From Blastobasis lacticolella (taxonomy: Eukaryota > Arthropoda > Insecta > Lepidoptera > Blastobasidae): DNA of 64,000 nucleotides. The notes under the pieces are model-generated. The model worked only from the letters and a program-made list of their open reading frames with translations. It had not been told where the DNA came from and searched no databases. A program made the translations under genes and the position numbers. Positions within the stretch are counted from its first letter, which is position 1; every line of letters starts with the position of its first letter. Positions 29,945 through 44,900 of this stretch are shown here, piece by piece. Location of the stretch: the NCBI GenBank assembly GCA_905147135.1, contig LR990042.1, positions 9,725,545-9,789,544 on the forward strand. Direction: 5' to 3'.

Positions 29945-32900
29945 CTAACAGTCTTTGTCTTTTTCTGTAACTGTGTCGACGACAGGTTTAACATCTTCGA
30001 TCTTTTTGGCATTTTCTATACCGTTGACCGCCTTAGATTTCACTTCCCTTTTCTTCATATAATTATGAACGTAAAAGTTTCCAAACATGTACAAGAACAG
30101 ACCAGCGTTAAGAGCAAGCAAGAAGTTAATGCCTTTTGGATAGTTACAATCGCAGAACATGACACTGACGTTGTGGTAGAAGATAATGCAAAATTGAACC
30201 TGTAACAAATAAAAATGTGTAAGGGCTGGAAAAAAAAATATCTCCTATGTTGCTATTCTACATATTAAGTACCAGATAAAAAAAAACATGACACTCTGTT
30301 TAATAAGTAGCATTTCAATTAAAATATACGCACAGACGTGAGTTCGCGTATTTAAGACTATAACCATAATTGGTTTTGATGCGTATTCGTAAATGTGCGT
30401 CTAAAGGGAATTTATTAATAAATCTCTAATGGTTTTTGTTCTAATATTCATAATCGTCGCGTAATGTCCCGGTTATGCTTTCACGCACGAGAGCCTGGGG
30501 TTCGCCTTGATAATAATTAAACATTTAGCAGTTCAGATAATTACGGTGGAGCGACTGCCATCTGACTTCTGTGACCCTGTTGACAAGGAAACCTGACCAA
30601 ATTGGATCATGGTTACACATTCAGTTGCCTGAATGTGCAGGTTTCATCACGATATTTTCCGTCACCGTAAGATCATCGGTTAGTGCCCAACTAATGTACA
30701 TAACTCAGAAAAGAGTCATTAGTACATGGCGGCAGAGGGATTCGAACCCGGGACCTTTTGCTTACGAGTCGAATCCCCTCACCACTAGGCAACAGACGCC
30801 CGACGCTCCTAATGGTTTATGTTCTATTCTGTTATAATGTTTAAGATTGAACGGAAATGGATACGTTGCAGATAGTCCTAACGAACATCAATTTCCAGTA
30901 GGAGATGCCACAACAAAATGAAGGTTCCATAATGAACTTACCAATTGGAGGGAGGTGACATTCTTCTTCCACCAAAGATACTTTTGGTACTGAGGGCCGA
31001 GGCCGGAGATTAAGTAGTAGGTGTACATAATAATGTGGATAAATGAGTTTATGACACCAAGTAGAGTCCCATGACCACCTGTAATGTAATAAATTAAAAA
31101 TATTAATGGTTATGGTTGGTTAAAAATATTAATGCTAGTATAATACTATTGTTAATATATGCAACAAAATAATCAAGCGTTTCTAGTTTTGATATCTTGA
31201 TGAATTAGGCAATTCTATAGTATGGGAAGCCTCGTGTTGTTGGGGTTACCAGAAAGACGATAGACTAAATAGCGTAATGAACAGTGAACTATACAATATC
31301 TGGCGTTTTCGAGGCTAATATCGAAACGGGCGGTTAGAGTCAAATACTCGGTTTTAATATTCAACGTTTAGTTGTCGGTTACAAATACGAGAATATCTGT
31401 GATTGGCGTTTATTCTATTGACTCGTTGTCGGTAAACGAATGACGGCTTGGTATTTTCTACCGAAGCCAGTTCGTTGAACCGGGTATATGTAGGTAAATC
31501 AATTCTGGTGAAAGTTTTTCAGTTGATGGCTTGAAAATTGTAACTGGAAATAGTATTTAATTAGGCACCGTCATGGCACTATACATACACGGGGTGCCCA
31601 GAAATTTACAAAGATGCATACACCCACATTTTTTCATTTGATATGTCGTTTCAACGAAGCTCAGTAACATATCGTAAGTATTAAAAATGCCATTAAATGT
31701 ATTGACATTTAATGCTACTTAATTGCTACCTATATAGCTACTTATTGAAGTAGCTATATAGGTAGCCTACAATTTAGGCTTCGACCTAAATTTGTAGCTA
31801 TAGTCGATTAATCGGTATCGGCCAGAAATACCTTCGGTCGAACACTAGTACTTATGGATAATGTACCTGGCAAAAACTTGACTCCAATCCATGCACAGAT
31901 GGGCATCATTGTGTGGTGATAAAGATGCAGAAACGATATTTGTCTCTGTTTCTTCCTCAGAACGAAGAATATGGTGTCCAGCAGCTCTATGATTTTCGCA
32001 GCGAAATACCACCAGACTGCTGCAGCCATCTGAAGAAACAAAATGTAATTTGTAATCATCTAAGTTGTAGGAAAATGACTTTGTAAAATCTCTTTGAGGC
32101 AAATGTGGAATAACTTTCTGCTGTAAATATCAAGTGACTTTGTTTATTACTACATTCATAACAATACAAATTGTGTTGGAGATACAAGGATAAAATATCA
32201 CATAAAATAAAATGTCAAATACCTAAATGAATTTTAAGTTAAATGCAGAATAATACTAAAAAAAATATGCATAAAATGTCATTTTTAATTAAAAATCAAT
32301 ACTTAAGAATAAATTTAAATAGAAAGTCATATAAAATAAAATGTTAGTAGATTATGTCCTTATTATATAAACAAACAAGCGCCCTGCCCCGGCAGATTTT
32401 CTGTTGTTAAATTTGAAGACCAAGAAGAATCTTTTTTTATATTGTTCCTATCTCTTTTTAAATAATATAGTTCTTAAAATAAGGTATTTACAATAAGATA
32501 AAAATAATAATCATCTTGGCGTTAATGTCCCGGTTGTGCTCTCGAGGACTCGGGGTCCGCTTTAATCATGATTCAGGATTCGGCAGATCAGGTAATTACA
32601 GTGGAGCTACCGCCATCTGACCTCTGTGACCCTGCTACAAAGGGACCTTGACTAGATCGGACATGGTTACACATTTATCCGCCTGAATGCTTTCCCTCAC
32701 GGTAAGAATATCAGTTAGTATTCAACTACATAACTCAGAAAAGAGCCATTGCGGTAACTCTTGCTTACTAGTCGGATATCATAACCACTAGGCCACCGAC
32801 GCTCCTTGTACCTACTCACTTGTATACAAGGAACAAGGTATTTACAATAAGACAATGCTTTAATAGATACTTACTCTTAATGCTTTAGGATTGTCAGAGT

Positions 32901-35900
32901 AGTCAACTGGTTGGCAAGAGAAGTTGTAGTCATTCCACCATCCGGATACTAAACCCTGGAATTGAAATTACAAATATTTAAAAACGTGACATAAAATAAA
33001 TTTGTTCCATATAGCTAACTGCACGAAATTCACGACCCTTAGGGAAATATTTTTTTCTTTCATTTTAGCGACAGGTATTATTTGTATGTTTTATTTTGTG
33101 TTATACAGCAGACAGACAGGCCATATTTTATAATTTATTAAAATTGTTAAAGTAGTCTTTCTGTAAGTGAAAATGTTTTATTGGTGAATTTTAAAAGACA
33201 AGTTTAAGAAAATGACGAAATCGTCCGATCGATCGAAATCGAGCGTTTTATTATAACGGTGATACACGTCAAGCGAGAGCAGAAATAACAAACCATATTT
33301 AGTGGCCATTTTTTATTAGTAAAAATGTTTATTTACTTTATTATTTGTAAAAATAGCTTTATATTTTCTATAAAACTTGATTCCTAAATGAAAACAAATT
33401 CGAAATTTTTGTCACTTTTATTTTCAAACAATTAAATGGGGATGTGAATGTATAATTAATTAAACATGGTCTCGAGTATAATGACCTGAGGGCAAGACCG
33501 AGGCCGCCCTGCACCTGCGTTCTTGCTCTTTTTGTTCACAAACAAGTACCTGGTAATCTTCTTTACCAAGTGGTTCTTTAAACCAGTTGTAGTAATGCAG
33601 TCGAGAGTTAAAGTACAATGCAGCAAGGTTACTTGTATTCAGCCTTCGGTCATTATTGTTGGTGATTCAATTATTTGGGATATCGTGACTATCGAATTGA
33701 TCACACACGACTAAAGGTTCACTTTCAAGCATCGCGGCTCTGACTGTCATGCAGCGTCGTTACTGTAATGGGGATAGCGTCACGCAGCTCTGTTACAGGC
33801 TTGACTTTGAAACTGACGTTTTGTATGGCAAAAATGATGCAACGGCGGTGACTGTTTTACATCAGGCAGGCCGTAAGCTCGTTTGCCACCTTAGCGGTAT
33901 AAAAAAATAAATTCAAACAACTGGTGACAAAATGCCCAAGTTTTTTTGTGACTTTATGATAAACGTGGTTTATCATAAAATTACATCTGGTTACGGAAAG
34001 AAACTGACAACAAATAATCAAACGGGGTATTTTCAACGGTCTACAGTGTTTTTCCTATTATGTTACATTTAGATAACCCTATTTTAGATAAATGAAAAGA
34101 GGTAAGTGTAAAAATAAAAAAGTGGGCCCATATTATATGGGCGAGAAAAGGCACTCTCAGGGCTAGGGACATTATTTGAGGTTTTTAGTTCACCCTTTAT
34201 GCACTCGGCTAAGGAATGGAACATGTTGCCCGCAAATGAACCCTTCAAGGCTAGAGTTAATAAGCTATTCCTAGACGAGCATGTTCCATCTTCGGCTGCA
34301 TCGTCACTTACCACCAGGTCAAATGCCTGGCTAGTCTAAATAAATAAAAAATATTATTGCGAAGCTTGAAAACGAACCATAATGCAAATAGATATTTGTA
34401 GAAGAATCTACGTAGATTTATGAAGATAGCATAATGACCAATATCAAAATCTGTCTTATTCTAGCCGTAAAAATGTGAGAATCAAAATACACTCATCCTT
34501 CCTATTCTTCTTAAAAACACTCAATGGGTGAGTTGACTGACCTGACCTCAAAGTTAATTTAAATGGGAAATATAAGATAAACAAGAAACTCCTTTTATTG
34601 GTGTGTAATTTGATCGAGTCAAAAGTAAAGTCTTAATTCCGGATCCAAATCTCTTGAGACTTGACTCATATGAGAAGTATATGAAAACTTGTAAACTTTA
34701 AAAGTCATTGTGAATATCTATAGTTACTATGTTTTTAACCAATTATTATTTCCTTCTTAACCTTACAACTTTAACATTTAATAGGAAGTGTTTTTAACAA
34801 TAACGAGGATACTTGTAGGCAATATAAAAACATGTTTTGTACTGTTTACGATTTTATTTTATTTCTTTTCCGATACCTATATTATTTAGTAATACCTATA
34901 TTATTAAATAATATAGGTATAGACGTTCCTGGTGCAAGTGCTCAAGGAGGCCCGAGCCCGCAAATCTTGGACATGGGCAGGAGGAAGAACAAGATAGGTA
35001 TGGGAAAAGAAATCTAAATTCACTGTAGTTATACGTATGAATAAAAAACATATATTTTATGTTTTTTTTTTACGTATTCTCTGATCAAAGCTTTGATCCT
35101 TGTCGTATTTTGTACCTAAATACAATGGCATCAACCCCTTCACTCACCAGGTGTGATGCCTGGCTAGTTCTTATAGTAAAGCCCTTCCTATTCTTTCCTT
35201 ATCGTATCGGTATCCTATTTTTATTAGGCGACCATAGACGAGTACCTAAGTAGTCAGCAGCGTTTTCAACTGAGTACTTTACACACAATATCTAAAATGA
35301 CTTTGTACCAGACATGAAGATTAGGGCAATCGCATCAGTCAAGGCTTAGTAGAGCCTCGATCATCCCCAGTCGTAGATAGTCAGGAGCTATTGATGTGGA
35401 TGAAGATGAATTAAAAGTGTACAAAAAGGGCAGGTCAGGAGTACCCTCAATCGACGTAAATGTACGACATGATGCATGAATGTGGAAGAGGCGAAAGAAG
35501 TGGGTCAGTATCGTAGTTTGTGATACTTAATAGTCTCTCAGTATGTGTGTATGTATGTAGAAAAACAAAACTTTGCATGCTCACCTCGTACACCAGATAT
35601 ATGCTCATAAGAATTTGCGACACATTGTAGACTAGGATTGTGTTCTTTAAGTCGTAAGGTTTCTTGTCCCTCATATAGCGTGGGCCCATAGACGTGCAAA
35701 AGTAGAGGTAGGACGCCAGAATAGTTAGAAGCGGACCAGGCCCAGACATCAGTATCCAGTTCTCTGTCCGTGGATCTGTAAATAAAGAGATAAAATATAT
35801 AAGTAACATGAACTCTAGTGTAAAAAGTCATTGCAACTAGTCGGTCCAGCCACTCTACTGGCCACCATAAACACTACGCTATAGATATTTGTTTTTCTTT

Positions 35901-38900
35901 TTTCAGGCAAGCGGGCTACCTGATGGAAAGTGGTCGCTGCTACCGCTAATAGGTAGAGACGAGATTAATAAATACAAATTTTATAGTGAAATTATTACAA
36001 AATAATTAGGTGCAAGTGCAATTGAAAATTGTAATTTTGTAATCGGTTGAAAAAAGAAGTACAAATGAAACCTAAAAAGCCCCATTCCATTCCATCCCGC
36101 GTTTTGTCGCCGTAGTCTGGGTAAAACGATTGATATAAAAACGAAAAAATGCAGAAGTTTTTCTCTAAAGCAAACGTTTTTCTTCGTCAACGTAAAGACT
36201 CAGTATTTATCTACCAATCGTTAAGAGCTCATCTACCTAGGTGCGGTGCCATCAGACGTCTAAGTACTAGTAAAACAAAATCATTACAATATACATTCGA
36301 TTGAAAATAAAACTGTGTTACGACCACCAGCAGCGTAATGTCAATAGCACAACATAGCTATTATTGCTAAAGTAATGTAGTCCGTGCTACGTTGTTCGTG
36401 TCGCGTGAATGAACATACTTGATACTTGAGGGTTGCGTCAAAACAATTAGTATCTACTTGACAGCATTACTTTGTTATACAATAGAAAAAAAATGCAATT
36501 GCGTAAGGGCATCGACGGTATCAATTTCTATTTATAGACAAGAATCTGTACATTTTTGCGAAACACGACAATGTCTAGACAAGTGCAGTAGGTCAGATTC
36601 AAATGATAATAATTTGCCATTTAATTGTGGCATCCATAATATCTTTGTGAACTAAAAGTACCTACAATCTGTTGTGAACTTTAAATAATATATAAATATG
36701 CTTGGAAAATTCACACAGCGCCATCTAGCCCCAAAGCAAGCAAAGTATGTGTTATGGGTGACAGAAAACGGATTAACTACTTATATATTTTTTTAATACG
36801 TACTTATTTTATATACCTACAACACCCGGACCCGTAATTGAAATAAAAATCCATCATTTCAAGTTCTGCCCGGCGGGGAATCGAACCCAGGACCACTGCG
36901 TCTCAGATCCTCACTTTGGTCTGAATATGAAAATATTGATAATATTTTGAAATATTATTGCGGTTTTGCTAAAAACTCGCACGAGAAGGTATAAGTGTAT
37001 TAGTTATCCCAGATTACAAACAATGGTAAACATAATGATCTACTACAAAAATCGTGCAACCTAATGGATTACCTAACTAACGATGATATCTGCCTAAGTG
37101 CAGGGAAACCGATATGCTGGATAATGCCGTGGTAAGAATAAATCGGTAGAATCAGGTACACAAAAAGAACTGAACCTACATGTACCAACTTTTTTCTTAT
37201 AATTTAGGTAATCGCCGATAACAATCTACCTATTATAATTGTCACCATGTCATGCGATGAGATATGCAAGAAAAGGATAGAAGCATGGTAACTTCTTACC
37301 CACATGTAAGAGACGGTAATATATACGGAAGATCAACTTAATTTGAATAATATCGAGATTTATCTGCGTAATGCCTTAATGGCATGCACTTGCCACAGGC
37401 CTTTGTTTCTTGATGATATAATAGTAGGTGGTGATGAGTCTAGTCAGAGATACGCAGCGATAGTTAAAATAGGAATGTATTCTGTATGTAGTTATGTATT
37501 TATTTATTTAAAAACTTTATTGCACAAATTACAGCAATTGGCGGACTTAAAGCCATTGAGGCTTTGTCTAACAGTCAACCAGCAGACCATGCAGAGAGTG
37601 ATTAAGTAGGTGCTAACAGGACAACATTGATATAAGTGAAAAAAATATAAGATTAAATTAAATTAAATTGAATACTATAAATACAATTACTATTTAAAAA
37701 AAAATACAATAAACATATACCTATTATATATACATTCACTAGATACATAATGTGATAATGACTACGCCAAGCATATGTATGTATGTATTTATTGTAGGTA
37801 TATCTACTCATAAACATCTTGGCGTTATATCCCGGTTGCGCCCCCGCGCGGCTCGCGAGGGCCCAGGGTCCGCCTAATTATTATAAGAATATGTCACTGT
37901 AAATGTATGTAGTCCGTCATTTTATATATTCCATGTCCGAAATTCGACAGGGAATGTGTGAAATAAATTTTATTATGCGGAGTGACTTTTTAAAATCTGG
38001 CGCGTTTAATAATGACTCTTGCGGCTATGCCTCGAGTATTGCTTGAGCGCCGGAGCAGTGGAATTTTCCCTTGTTATTGTCAACATAACATCAAAACATA
38101 AATAGATTTCCGACTCCCATTTAGGAATTGTGTACTTAGCCTAGGAAATACATACATTTCCTAGGAAATGTGAACTTTCGACCAATCATTTTACACATTT
38201 TCTAAATTGATTGGCCATTCATTTATCAAACTATACAATTCCTAGATTTCACACATTTCCGCTATACAATCTGGTCAGATTCCCCAGGTTAGGACTTGGC
38301 ACATTCAGGGTTCCGTAATAAATAATAATTACGACCGCTCGACCGCAAAATTGAATTGGTCTGTAATAGAAAATGCGAGAATTTAATTCTAAAGAAATTT
38401 TCTTAGTTCTTTGTGTCGGTAAAATATGCGTAATAACACCTAAACAACAAAGTGGCGAGAATCTAGTCTATAATAAAATTCTCCGACCGTTACGCATTAA
38501 TTTATTTATTCACTTAGGAAAATTACTAAAGACATCCGCTCAGATTGCTCGTCAACAACTAATAGGTGGATAATTTCCGTTATAGGTACACATACAAACA
38601 ACAACATAGTAATTGACAAGCTGTGTGATAATCAGACACATGCCCAACGGTGGAGTTGGAGACCGATTATGAAGATAGTAATATCAGCTTAATTATAAAT
38701 TCATTTTATTAATGTAGGTATTGCTTGCTTGACGGTGCTATATTGGTGGGATATTATAGGACTCACTGAAAACCAGCGTTGGTTCGCGTCAATCGGCCAC
38801 ATCATTATGCTGAGGAGGGTCCACTTACGCTGGATGCCCACGAACAATGCCACTGGAAACCCAATAATTGTCTAACGTGTTTTATGTAGGTACGGATTTT

Positions 38901-41900
38901 TTTAAATGTGGTTGTATTGCAGAATTATCGTGTCGTGGCGTCCACGTGCAATAAATGTTTTCATAGTTTCTTTTGAGAATTGGGATTGGAATTGGGATGA
39001 TTCCCATCTGTTCTATCCCCTTTCATTCCTCTACTTAGAATATGCTGATTCCGGCATCTCTTTTACTGAAACCACTACAATAAAAAATTAAGTACGAATA
39101 CGTGGAAAATAGGTGCCTGAACCTGTCGGTGTCAGGATCGAGGCCCCGTAGGCGGCCCAAGAAACGATGGGAGAGCCAATGGCATACGACGCGAGGATGC
39201 CGTAGACCGGGCGAGGAGAAGAATGTGTAGGACAGCGGACCCTGGCAGAAGCCGGGATAAGCGCTAGGACGATGATGATAACTTCGACCAAAATAAAGTT
39301 ACAATTACTTTGTACTCCATGACTCCGAGGTTGACGATGACTTTAATAAAAATAAAACCAAACGGATTGCGTACTACGTTATGTGTCTTAGCTATTTATA
39401 ATGAGTAAGTACAAACGCATGGTAATTCATAAAGATCGAGTAACTTCTATTACACGTGTCTCTATTTTTTATACATTTTTTTTCCTCGCAGCAAGTTTCC
39501 ATCTTGGAATGCGAAGTTAATTTGACTAAAATAGAGATCATATACATAAATGCTTCAAACAAAATTAGCTCTCTGTCTTAGTCACATTAATCTACTTCCT
39601 GTCCTGTCTACTTGCTAAAGTTATATACTCGCTTTTGCCTGCGATATTTCCGCGTAAAATTCGGTTATAACGTACACATTGAATTTCCGGATACATTTTA
39701 GCCTATTACAATTCTGCGTTATAAGCTATGTAGCTGCCTTTCATCAAAATCCGTTCAGTAGTTTTTTGTGTGAAATATCTTTACAAACTTTTGCATTTAT
39801 AATAGTATGTAAGATAAGATAGGGTATGAAGGATAGGTGTGGCCTTCAAGGCCAGAGTGAATAGGCCGTTCCTAGACAGGCATGCTCCTCCCTCCATGCT
39901 CATCGGCCGCATCGTCACACCACCAGGGCGGTTAAATGCCTGGCTAGCCCAATTACAAAAAAACAGAGCTACAAGTTAGAAGGACCCCGAGTCCTCGTGC
40001 GTGAGAGCATAACCTAGATAGTGATGATGAGAGCTAGAAGTTTGAAGAAGAAACCAAACTGCGTTATTTTCGCCAAGGTCAAGGTTTAATCGCTAGCTTG
40101 AAGTCCCTTGTTTTCCTATTGTTATCAAATCGTTTATTTATCGAACATTGTTATTTAAACCACCCATCGCACAAATATGCTATATATCATCATCATCCTC
40201 CTAGCGGTCAATGCCAGCTTCTGTCAGGGACTGATTTGCAGCTTTTGCTCTTCCGTTTCATACAATCTTTGGCACCACGCGGTGCCATATTTCCGGATGC
40301 ATCCCAATGGAAATTTCCGTTCATATAAAGTGATGGTTTTGCTTTTTAGGTGCGGCGACTACCAAAACTCGTTAGGGAATACCAAAACCCGATTCGCCAG
40401 AACGTCGACTGTCTGTTGACCCCACTTCGTGCAGATGACCGCATATTTACCATTATACCAGTGCCATATACTTATTAGTGAAAACGTAAGAACTACAACA
40501 TTTTTTCATTTATAATATAAGAAATTTATATGAGTTGACAGTATTTATGTAAGTGTTTGGCTAATTTATTGGATATCATATATATATTACTAGTGGATCC
40601 AGCGTGACTTCGTTCGCGTACACCTTTTTTACCCCTATCTACCCTTTTTTTCTTGGTTATAAGCAAGAAGCAACTTTGTTTTATACAATGTAATTGTTTA
40701 TATAGCACCACCCCATCTCTTCCCGTGGGTGTCGTAAGAAGCGACTAAGGGACAAATCCGAAAGGTGGGCAGCAGCATCTTTCTGGGTAGATTTACATCA
40801 ATTGCACTGCGATCTCCAACCCGCCTGCCAAGCGTGGAGATTATGGCAATGACCTCCCCTTTCGTGGGAGAGGCCCGAAGTCCTGCAGTGGACTGTTATG
40901 GGCTGTGATGATGATGATGATGAATTGTTTATACCCATCATTTTTTATACCAGATAATTGGGATTTTTACATTTTCAATTTCAGATCTGTGCATTCAGGC
41001 AATGTATAAATTTACCGATTGCCTGGACATAAATAAATAAAATTGACCCTTGTCTCGCCATCAGTGGATCTCAAGTAACAGCTACTGTCAGGTTACCCGT
41101 CCTGACCGGTTTTGCAATAATTTGCCCTGCCCAGCTGCCAACTCGGAGATCACAATGTTCAGTGAACTCCACACCTCAAAGAGGTTTACCAACGAATTCC
41201 GTATAAATTTAATTATACGTGTGAATAAATAAATAAAAGCTGTGGCCAGATGTTAGACGCTCTGTCCTACACCCGGAATACACTTGTAATTTTAATCAAC
41301 TATTATTAAAAAAAGCCTTTATCTTAATTGCTTACGGTTATTTTAACTTAAATTTATTTTTAATTAGTGTACCCGGCGCGACGTTCTTTCTCGTGGCGTC
41401 CTATTCTACCCTACCCCTACTCCTACCCCTACGCCTACTCTACACCTACCTTGCACTTATTGTACACCTGCCTTACACCTACCCTATACATATCCCACAC
41501 ACCCTACACCTACTTTACCCCCCACCTGCCCTTTTTCCTGTCTATAAACCTTCCTCTAGAATCACTATCTATTGATGAAAAATCCGTTGGTAGTTTAAAG
41601 GGTCTAAACGAACATAAATACACGACAGACGGCGTAAAGCGACTTTATTTTAAACAGCGTATAAACTGGTTGAAGTAAGTTATTTTTAGCACATTATACC
41701 AAACGCTCCGGAAAATATTGTCCGCTAAAATATCTACTGGGTCAATAACATTTGATATAATTTATTATGTATAATATACACGTCACAGCTGTAACACTTC
41801 TAGAACTGTAACCGGTTCTGGTACTCATTCACGGTATTTTCCGATGTAAACAGTCCTACACACTTTACTAATTTCAAATGACGTTTAATATTATAATTAG

Positions 41901-44900
41901 ACGATAAATTATGATAATGCACATGATCATCACTTCCACCTCTTGGATGACGATGTTGCTGACTCTGTTTACTTAAAAAATAAATCTATACATTATAATA
42001 AAACAGTAAAAAGGTGTGTCTGTATATAGAACATGTCCACAAAAAAAAATTTGGGCGATTAAGAAATAGTAATAAATAAGAATATAAAAAAAGTAAGTTT
42101 GTCTATTTGTACACAACAGTCTCCGGGACTACTGGACGGATTTGAATGAATCATTTTGTTATGTAGCTATTAATCCTGGGCAACATATAGGGTATAATTG
42201 ATTTCGGAAACTGGAACACCTAATGTAGAACCATAGATAATAGACCAGCTAAACTATAAGAAATATGAAAATGGCGGCGAATGGATTTTGAATGGGTTGT
42301 CACAGTTTGGTAGTTTGGGGTCCAACTTAATATCTAGGCCATATTTCATCTAATTCGGTTGAATAAACCAGAGATACAGCTTCACCTCTCCGTAGTACTA
42401 GCTTTTATACATTAGGGAGGTCATCTAAAATGGTCGCTCAGGAAAAAGATAAACTGCCCTAAAAACTATTTCCACTCGAACGAAGTTCCGGGCAAAGGCT
42501 AGCATTAAATATAATAGAACACTCAATTAATTAATAGTTCGATGCTTAGCTACTTTTAATACTGATTGTTATATTCTATGCTAACACGGCTTTGTACAAG
42601 TACAAAACTACCTACTACCTACATATAGAAACCATGTGACAATATGTAAAGTAGGTACCTAGATCTAGAGATTATCCAGCAGACGTTTATATTATTTGTA
42701 TAGCTATCAATGGCCCGTAACAGAGCCTTGAGCCTCCTCCACAAATAGTAAAGATTTGTGTCAGCTATTTAACATAGACAGTGTAAAACACCCATATATT
42801 TTTTTCTTTATAGACTCAGCAATGTGTTTAACAATTTAATGTAAGTATAAAACATTGCTCTTAATGAAGTAAACAACAATTTCCATATCAAATCACAGTT
42901 CAAAATAATAAATTACAATTTAAAATATCGCCATGTATGCCGGTGGTCTCGCGCGAAGCCCACAAATCGATTTTTAACGCAGATACACAAAGCGCCCGTC
43001 AATAGCATTGGTAGGAATTCAAATCGCCTGATTAGTTTTTGTTTATGTAAGTCACTTTTCGTTTCGACGCATTGTCTCAGTGTGCAAATACTGATGTTTT
43101 CCATTTTTAAACCATCAATAAGCAATGAAGGCTGCGTAGCGGGTATTGCTACAACGTAGATTCCAATGCAGAACCTACGTATAAGTGCATTTTGTTGTGG
43201 TTTTACTGATTTTTATCAAACAAATAACAAGCCTATCTGTTATGTATATATTTCTGGTACTAAAATATTGATGGAGTGGCATAAACTGGACGTACGCTAC
43301 CCACTAAAATAATAGTCATGTGTTGCGTAAAGTGGTTGAGATCACTGGCAATAACTGGTTATAACTGGCAATATTGTTCTTCACTGTCCATTTAATCTGT
43401 CGATTATCGTCTCATGTACTATGGCTACTCGTACAATTTACAGCGAGAGCGAACCTTGTCTCACCATGATACGACTATGCAGGTCTATTCGGGTTGGTGA
43501 ATTTCATGCAAATCCTCCAATTGCTCTGATATAATCTCATATCGCAAATTTCCTTTTGATATTTTATTTATATAAGTACATAAATAAATACAAACGGCCT
43601 CATCTGATTGGGGTAAGCAGAGACGATCCAAAATGACTCAGTGAATGCTTTAAGGATGCTCATTCACTTCATGTAAACAGATGTAAAGCTGACGCTACTT
43701 GCTCTGTCATTGTCACGTGCATTTCTAAAATGCTCGCTCACTAGTGTAAACGCAACGTTTAAATAAATGCTTGGACAAATCAACACAGTGCGTTTAAGTA
43801 CATGAAAACAATACGAGCGAATGTTCGTGCTTAACGTTCGCCTGTTTAAATACTGCACAACGCTACAGGACGCTCTCTCTCTCTCAAATCGGTCCCTGAT
43901 GAGTGATGACACGAAATGCTTTCAGCATTACATATTTTACTTCACCATAATAATACTCGTAAGTATATAGCATATTTTGCATACATACAGGCCCCTAGTA
44001 GAAATCGAATCTACTTCATCCACATAGAACGCAAATGCCACTTATTTATTTATCATGGCTTTAATCATTATAGTAATAAAACGTATGCCCATTTATTAGC
44101 ATCTTCATTCATTCACTCATAAAGATCCGGATTAATCACATAATATTGCGAGAATTCTGCGAATATTGTGTGTGGTGTCTGTCAGAGTAGAACAGCAACA
44201 ATCCCTTATACAGGTGTACGTTTGGCGACTAATGTTTTCTAGGCAAAAGATCTGGAGTCTCCGTGTGCTGGAAATGGGCAGCAGCGTTTTCCATGTTTAC
44301 AATACTACGATCTCCAACCCGCCTGCCAAGCGTGGAGATTGTGGCAATAACCTCCTCTCTCGTGGGAGAGGCCCTAAGTCGTGCAATGGACTAATATGGG
44401 CTGTAATGATGTTGATGATTGCGACAGCTGAAGACATACACATTACCTACTGATATTTTTTTAAATAGTGGATTTGCCATAACAATTTTAATTAGTCATA
44501 ACGATATTGGTCATCATTGTGATATAATAAAAAAAAGACTACATATGGCGCAACAAGTACCTGAATCCAACAGATTAAAAAATCATCTTAGCATTACGAT
44601 TCTTCATGTTCCGGTTGTTCTTTCGCGCACGCGGGCCCGAGGTACGCCTTAGCCATGATCCATACAGATATACAGCAAGTTAGTTGTAAGTTTGTGTAAA
44701 TTTTACCAATAGTTGTGGCCGTAAATTTGCTAATAAAACTACTATTATCTATATTGACGCTGCTATTTAACTATAACAAATATAATCACTCAGTATATTT
44801 CAGACACTATCTATTTTCTGCATAATTATTCAGCGTATGTAAAATTTTAAATATTTATTTTAATAGTTTCCCCAAAATCTTAAAGGTCAGTTAGGTGCAG

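Noticed and set aside
30571..30837. 88-codon plus frame ending [15 protein letters not shown]
   Set aside because: This is the antisense of a SINE head; the same false peptide appears at 53747-53992.
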